From an uncultured Oscillospiraceae bacterium (GTDB lineage Bacteria > Bacillota > Clostridia > Oscillospirales > Oscillospiraceae): 10,204 nt of DNA. This document shows, piece after piece, positions 7,724 through 10,204 of this stretch; position 1 is the first letter of the stretch, and each line of letters opens with the position of its first letter. Under the pieces are notes generated by a model. The model made no database searches and was not told where the DNA came from. It saw only the letters and a program-made list of their open reading frames with translations. The position numbers and the translations under genes are program-made. Where the stretch lies: positions 90,635 to 100,838 of the forward strand of contig CAJTUE010000008.1 of the NCBI GenBank assembly GCA_910579775.1, written 5' to 3'.

Positions 7724-7752
7724 ATTATATTATTTAACTTTAAAAATGTCAA
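7724..7752 (-). promoter_or_regulatory. Exact-consensus sigma-A promoter of the giant gene
   Basis: On the minus strand TTGACA (7752-7747) and TATAAT (7729-7724) are separated by exactly 17 bp of AT-rich spacer. Both hexamers match the vegetative consensus perfectly. Transcription should start near 7717, giving a leader of roughly 108 nt. No operator-like palindrome overlaps the hexamers, so the promoter looks strong and constitutive unless the leader acts. Confidence 0.88.
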
Positions 7753-7854
7753 TACCGCCCATATGAATGTTAAAGTTTGTTCTCATCTATACCGATAAGA
7801 TCATACCTCCACTGATCCGCACGGTTGAAATGTGTAAGTCACATCATTAGCTCC

Positions 7855-7890
7855 AAAAGGCCTCGATTCCACAGGGAATCTATGCCTTTT
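7855..7890 (-). terminator. Probable asnB terminator hairpin
   Basis: It starts about 38 nt after the asnB stop. Outer arms AAAAGGC/GCCTTTT (7 bp) and inner arms GATTCC/GGAATC (6 bp) are separated by a 3x3 internal loop, with a 4-nt apical loop. The T-run on the minus strand is the end of the stem (TTTT then GGAGC), so it is a weak intrinsic terminator. Its arms are the same as those of hairpin 1 in the leader of the next gene. The 7753-7854 stretch between it and the next promoter holds no gene or motif I can support. Confidence 0.5.
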
Positions 7891-7927
7891 GTTTGCATTT
7901 TGTGTTTCTTTTAATGTGCAAAAATTT

Positions 7928-9511
7928 TTACTCCCCGCTGGCGCCGTAGTTGGCCAGGACGCGGGCAGAGGGGTCGTTGACGTCGCAGCCCTCCCACTCC
8001 TTGTTGGGCATCCAGAAGTCCACCACCATTTGGCTCTGGCCGGGGTAGTACCGCTCAAAAATCTCCCGGTAGAGCAAGGACTCCTTGGTGAAGGGCCTGG
8101 CGTGGCCGTACTTTTTGCAGGCGGCCTTAAACTCCTCGTCGGTGTATTGCCTCTCGGCGTATTCCTTCAGGTAGTCCACCATGGAGTGGCCCACCGCGTC
8201 GGAGAAGGCGGCCTTTTCCCGCCACAAAATTTCCTCAGGCAGATATCCGCCCTCTTCAAATGCCTTGCGCAGAAGATATTTCCCCTTGCCATAGGTGTTC
8301 AGCTTTTTGGCCGGGTCGATGGATATGACATACTCCACAAAGTCCAGATCACCGAAGGGCACCCGGGCCTCCAGGGAGTTCACCGAGATGCACCGGTCCG
8401 CCCGGAGCACGTCATACATGTGAAGCTCAGAGACCCGCTTCTCCGCCTCTGCCTGAAAGGCCTGGGCAGAGGGGGCAAAGTCGGTGTATTTATAGCCGAA
8501 CAGCTCGTCGGAAATTTCGCCGGTGAGGAGCACCCGGATATCCGTTCTCTCATGGATGGCCTTGCACACCAGGTACATCCCGATGGAGGCCCGGATGGTG
8601 GTGATGTCGTAGGTGCCCAGCAGCGCTACCACCGGCTCCAGAGCGGCAATGACATCCGCCGGGGTCATGTAGACCTCAGTGTGGTCGCTGCCGATGTAGT
8701 CCGCCGCCTGGCGGGCGTATTTCAGGTCGATGGCGTCCTCGCTCATGCCGATGGCAAAGGTGCGGATGGGCGTTTTACTCTTGCGCTGGGCGATGGCGCA
8801 CACCAGAGAGGAATCCAGCCCGCCGGACAGCAGGAAGCCCACCTTAGCGTCTGCCACCAGCCGCTTCTCCACTCCGGCGATGAGCTTTTGGCGCAGGTTG
8901 CCGCAGAGGCTGTCCAGCTCGCCGTCAATGACCCGGCAGGGATGGGCCACGTCCCGGTAACAGACAAATTGGCCGTCCTTGTAATAATGCCCAGGCGGGA
9001 AGGGTACGATCTCAGCGACCAGGCCCACCAGACTCTTGGGCTCGCTGGCGAAGACGATAACTCCCTTGGGGTCATAGCCATAGTAGAGCGGGCGGATGCC
9101 AATCGGGTCCCGGGCGGCAATGAACCGTCCCGTCTGCCCATCGTAGAGAACGCAGGCGAACTCGGCGTCCAGCATGGCAAACATGTCCACTCCGTACTCC
9201 CGGTACAGGGGCAGCAGGATCTCGCAATCCGAGCCGCTTTGGAAGGTATAGCCCTTGGCCGCCAGAGCTGTCCTCAGCCACCCAAAGCCGTATATCTCGC
9301 CGTTGCAGACGCAGCAGCTACCGTCCAGAGAGAAGGGCTGCATCCCCTCGGGGTGGAGGCCCATAATGGCCAGCCGGTGAAAGCCCAGCAGGCCCTCTCC
9401 CGCGGAGGCAAACCGGGTGTCGTCCGGCCCCCGGGACTTGGTCTGCCAAAAGGCCGTTTCCACACAGGTAAGGTCGGGCGCCGGACCGCAGTAACCGATG
9501 ATAGAACACAT
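7928..9511 (-). CDS. asnB: Asparagine synthetase, glutamine-hydrolysing
   Basis: A complete 527-residue cytosolic enzyme making Asn from Asp, Gln and ATP. Domain 1 (about 1-190) is a class II glutamine amidotransferase: the start MCSIIGYCG exposes Cys2 after Met removal, with R46 (FHRLAIMG), N70-G71 (CNGEIYG) and D95 (SGSDCEIL), the usual glutamine-site residues. Domain 2 is the ATP-pyrophosphatase/synthetase domain: the PP-loop SGGLDS is at 229-234 (GFLLSGGLDSSLVCAIA), followed by LLTGEISDELFGYKY and the substrate-loop segment SVNSLEARVPFGDLDF. The length is close to E. coli AsnB (about 550). The start is supported by AGAGG at 9524-9520, 8 nt upstream. It is flanked by its own promoter and a hairpin, so it is a single-gene unit. 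Nothing links it functionally to the glycosidase beside it. Confidence 0.97.
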   Translation of the reverse strand: MCSIIGYCGPAPDLTCVETAFWQTKSRGPDDTRFASAGEGLLGFHRLAIMGLHPEGMQPFSLDGSCCVCNGEIYGFGWLRTALAAKGYTFQSGSDCEILLPLYREYGVDMFAMLDAEFACVLYDGQTGRFIAARDPIGIRPLYYGYDPKGVIVFASEPKSLVGLVAEIVPFPPGHYYKDGQFVCYRDVAHPCRVIDGELDSLCGNLRQKLIAGVEKRLVADAKVGFLLSGGLDSSLVCAIAQRKSKTPIRTFAIGMSEDAIDLKYARQAADYIGSDHTEVYMTPADVIAALEPVVALLGTYDITTIRASIGMYLVCKAIHERTDIRVLLTGEISDELFGYKYTDFAPSAQAFQAEAEKRVSELHMYDVLRADRCISVNSLEARVPFGDLDFVEYVISIDPAKKLNTYGKGKYLLRKAFEEGGYLPEEILWREKAAFSDAVGHSMVDYLKEYAERQYTDEEFKAACKKYGHARPFTKESLLYREIFERYYPGQSQMVVDFWMPNKEWEGCDVNDPSARVLANYGASGE

Positions 9512-9555
9512 AGCAAACGCCTCTTTTCCGCGTCGTCCGCGCTGAAATTGCCCTC

Positions 9556-9584
9556 AGTATAGTCTCTCCTACCCAAAAAGTCAA
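9556..9584 (-). promoter_or_regulatory. Sigma-A promoter of asnB
   Basis: TTGACT (9584-9579) and TATACT (9561-9556) on the minus strand, one mismatch each from consensus, with a 17-bp spacer. The start should lie near 9549, leaving a leader of under 40 nt. That is too short for a T-box or other amino-acid riboswitch, so control by Asn, if any, would be at the promoter. Confidence 0.85.
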
Positions 9585-9720
9585 GAAAATTCTGCAAGTC
9601 ACTTTTTGTTTTGTTGCATTTTTCGGCGTAGCGCCCCGATGCAGCCTGTTGTTTATGCAACTTTTCATCTAACATCTTTCAAATTTATCTTTTGGCTTGT
9701 TTGCGCCCAGGCAGCAGAGC

Positions 9721-9740
9721 GGGCGGGTCAAGCCCCTCCC
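9721..9740. repeat. Short GC-rich imperfect palindrome (part of a composite intergenic repeat)
   Basis: GGGCGGG, a TCAAG-containing centre, then CCCTCCC: seven-base arms with one mismatch. It lies 20 bp from the larger inverted repeat at 9761-9845 and has the look of the GC-rich REP-like units scattered in Clostridia gut genomes. The rest of 9585-9720 holds no supported feature; a GTTGCAT (9613-9619) and its inverted copy (9655-9661) are too far apart to call. Confidence 0.4.
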
Positions 9741-9760
9741 GGAACGTGGGGCGGTGGACG

Positions 9761-9845
9761 GCGGACCGTCCAGGAGGACGGTCCCTACAATAAAAACGAG
9801 AGGTTTCGGTAGAATGTGTAGGGACCGCCGTCCTCGGCGGTCCGC
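9761..9845. repeat. REP/MITE-like inverted repeat, 85 bp
   Basis: Two 29-bp arms in opposite orientation, 9761-9789 and 9817-9845. Each begins or ends with GCGGACCG and TGTAGGGACCG; 19 outer positions are identical and only the central 10 differ. A 27-bp AT-richer spacer separates them. Each arm is also partly self-complementary (GGACCG with CGGTCC), so the element can form two small hairpins or one large one. There is no open reading frame, so it could only move with a transposase supplied elsewhere. It sits between the SLH gene terminator and the asnB promoter. Confidence 0.7.
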
Positions 9846-9849
9846 AACA

Positions 9850-9880
9850 AAAGGGCCTCGGCTTACCGCCGAGGCCCTTT
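9850..9880 (-). terminator. Rho-independent terminator of the SLH-protein gene
   Basis: A perfect 13-bp stem, AAAGGGCCTCGGC and its complement, around a 5-nt loop (9863-9867), located 25 nt after the SLH stop codon. On the minus strand the stem ends in TTTTGTT, an adequate U-tract. The repeat at 9761-9845 begins 5 bp further downstream. Confidence 0.85.
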
Positions 9881-9905
9881 GATACGTTGTGCGCAGATCG
9901 TTTAA

Positions 9906-10204
9906 TTATTTCAACAAGGCAATGAACCGGTCGAGCATGACGGCCACTTCCGCGCGGGTGACTTCCGCTGTGGGATCAAGGGTATCGTTGCCCTTGCCCT
10001 TGAGGATGCCATTCTGGACGCACCAGGCCACGCCGTTCTCGGCCCAAGCGCCGGTGTCTTCGCCGTCGGCAAAGACGTGGAGGCGGCTGGCATCTGCCTT
10101 GGTATCAAGGCCCACCAGCTTGGCGTAGCGCGCCATCATCACAGCCAGTTGCTCCCGGGTGATGATGTCATCGGGGGCGAAGATCTCTTCGGTATACCCG
10201 GTGA
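9906..10204 (-). CDS. SLH-domain surface protein, C-terminal fragment (5' end outside window)
   Basis: The frame enters from the right edge with TGYTEEIFAPDDIITREQLA and ends at TAA (9908-9906), giving 98 residues in the window. Two SLH units can be read. The first is its end only: FAPDDIITREQLAVMMARYAKLVG, containing the family's 'pd..itReq.a.ml.rya'. The second is complete: HVFADGEDTGAWAENGVAWC, then GILKGKGNDTLDPTAEVTRAEVAVML. SLH domains bind pyruvylated secondary cell-wall polymer and hold S-layer or surface enzymes on the wall. What the N-terminal part does is not visible. The ATG at 10142 is inside the first SLH unit and is not the start. Confidence 0.93.
   Translation of the reverse strand, partial: TGYTEEIFAPDDIITREQLAVMMARYAKLVGLDTKADASRLHVFADGEDTGAWAENGVAWCVQNGILKGKGNDTLDPTAEVTRAEVAVMLDRFIALLK

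Noticed and set aside
7889..9562. A 557-codon open frame on the plus strand opposite asnB
   Set aside because: asnB has full catalytic motifs, a promoter and a ribosome binding site; the plus frame is its mirror shadow.
9512..9580. T-box or amino-acid riboswitch ahead of asnB
   Set aside because: The leader between the predicted start of transcription and the ATG is under 40 nt and lacks the T-box consensus.
9613..9661. GTTGCAT ... ATGCAAC inverted pair upstream of the asnB promoter as an operator
   Set aside because: Seven-base arms with a 35-bp gap are within chance expectation for an AT-rich stretch.
9889..10128. Plus-strand 79-codon frame at the right edge
   Set aside because: Antisense to two clear SLH units.
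1..10204. CRISPR array, tRNA, rRNA, prophage or toxin-antitoxin genes
   Set aside because: None seen: no regularly spaced direct repeats other than the coding 33-bp linker repeat, no tRNA-like cloverleaf, and no phage or toxin motifs in any frame.

Overview
The window comes from a moderately GC-rich, low-GC-type-promoter Gram-positive gut bacterium, most likely a member of the Oscillospiraceae (Flavonifractor/Lawsonibacter-like Clostridia). This is inferred from the GC-rich coding DNA with AT-rich sigma-A promoters, the surface protein architecture (GH123, sialidase-like propeller, NPCBM, Big_2, InlB-like repeats, 11-residue DGSK linker), the SLH-domain neighbour and the short inverted repeats between genes. 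No 16S or other marker gene is present, so the family assignment is an inference. All real genes are on the minus strand.

Layout, in the direction of transcription (right to left). (1) 10204-9906: the C-terminal 98 residues of an S-layer-homology (SLH) protein, its start outside the window, followed by a perfect 13-bp-stem terminator (9880-9850). (2) 9845-9721: a composite intergenic inverted repeat (REP/MITE-like) and then an unremarkable stretch to 9585. (3) 9584-9556: a good sigma-A promoter driving asnB (9511-7928), a complete glutamine-hydrolysing asparagine synthetase with all catalytic landmarks, followed by a hairpin at 7890-7855. (4) 7752-7724: an exact-consensus TTGACA-17-TATAAT promoter and a leader of about 100 nt with two back-to-back perfect hairpins. 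These precede (5) one giant open reading frame from 7609 to the left edge, at least 2536 codons and uninterrupted, which fills three quarters of the window.

The giant protein is a secreted, multi-modular, cell-surface glycan-degrading enzyme. In order it has a signal peptide, a beta-trefoil-like N-terminal region, a GH123-type beta-sandwich plus GH123/DUF4091 catalytic barrel with the tandem Asp-Glu pair (D557-E558), a six-bladed sialidase-like propeller with three Asp-boxes, an F5/8C-type carbohydrate-binding module, two cadherin-like sandwiches, an NPCBM carbohydrate-binding module, and a long stalk of Big_2/Ig-like/InlB-like domains. It ends in the window in a Ser/Thr/Pro linker with an 11-residue DGSK repeat that usually precedes SLH domains. 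The pairing of a beta-N-acetylgalactosaminidase-type domain with a sialidase-like domain in one chain fits a host glycan carrying both GalNAc-beta and sialic acid on the same galactose (Sd(a)/Cad mucin epitope or GM2-type ganglioside). That substrate is inference, and the propeller lacks the textbook sialidase N-terminal Arg motif.

No phage, plasmid, CRISPR, tRNA or rRNA feature was seen. The long plus-strand open frames opposite the giant gene and asnB are codon-bias shadows.
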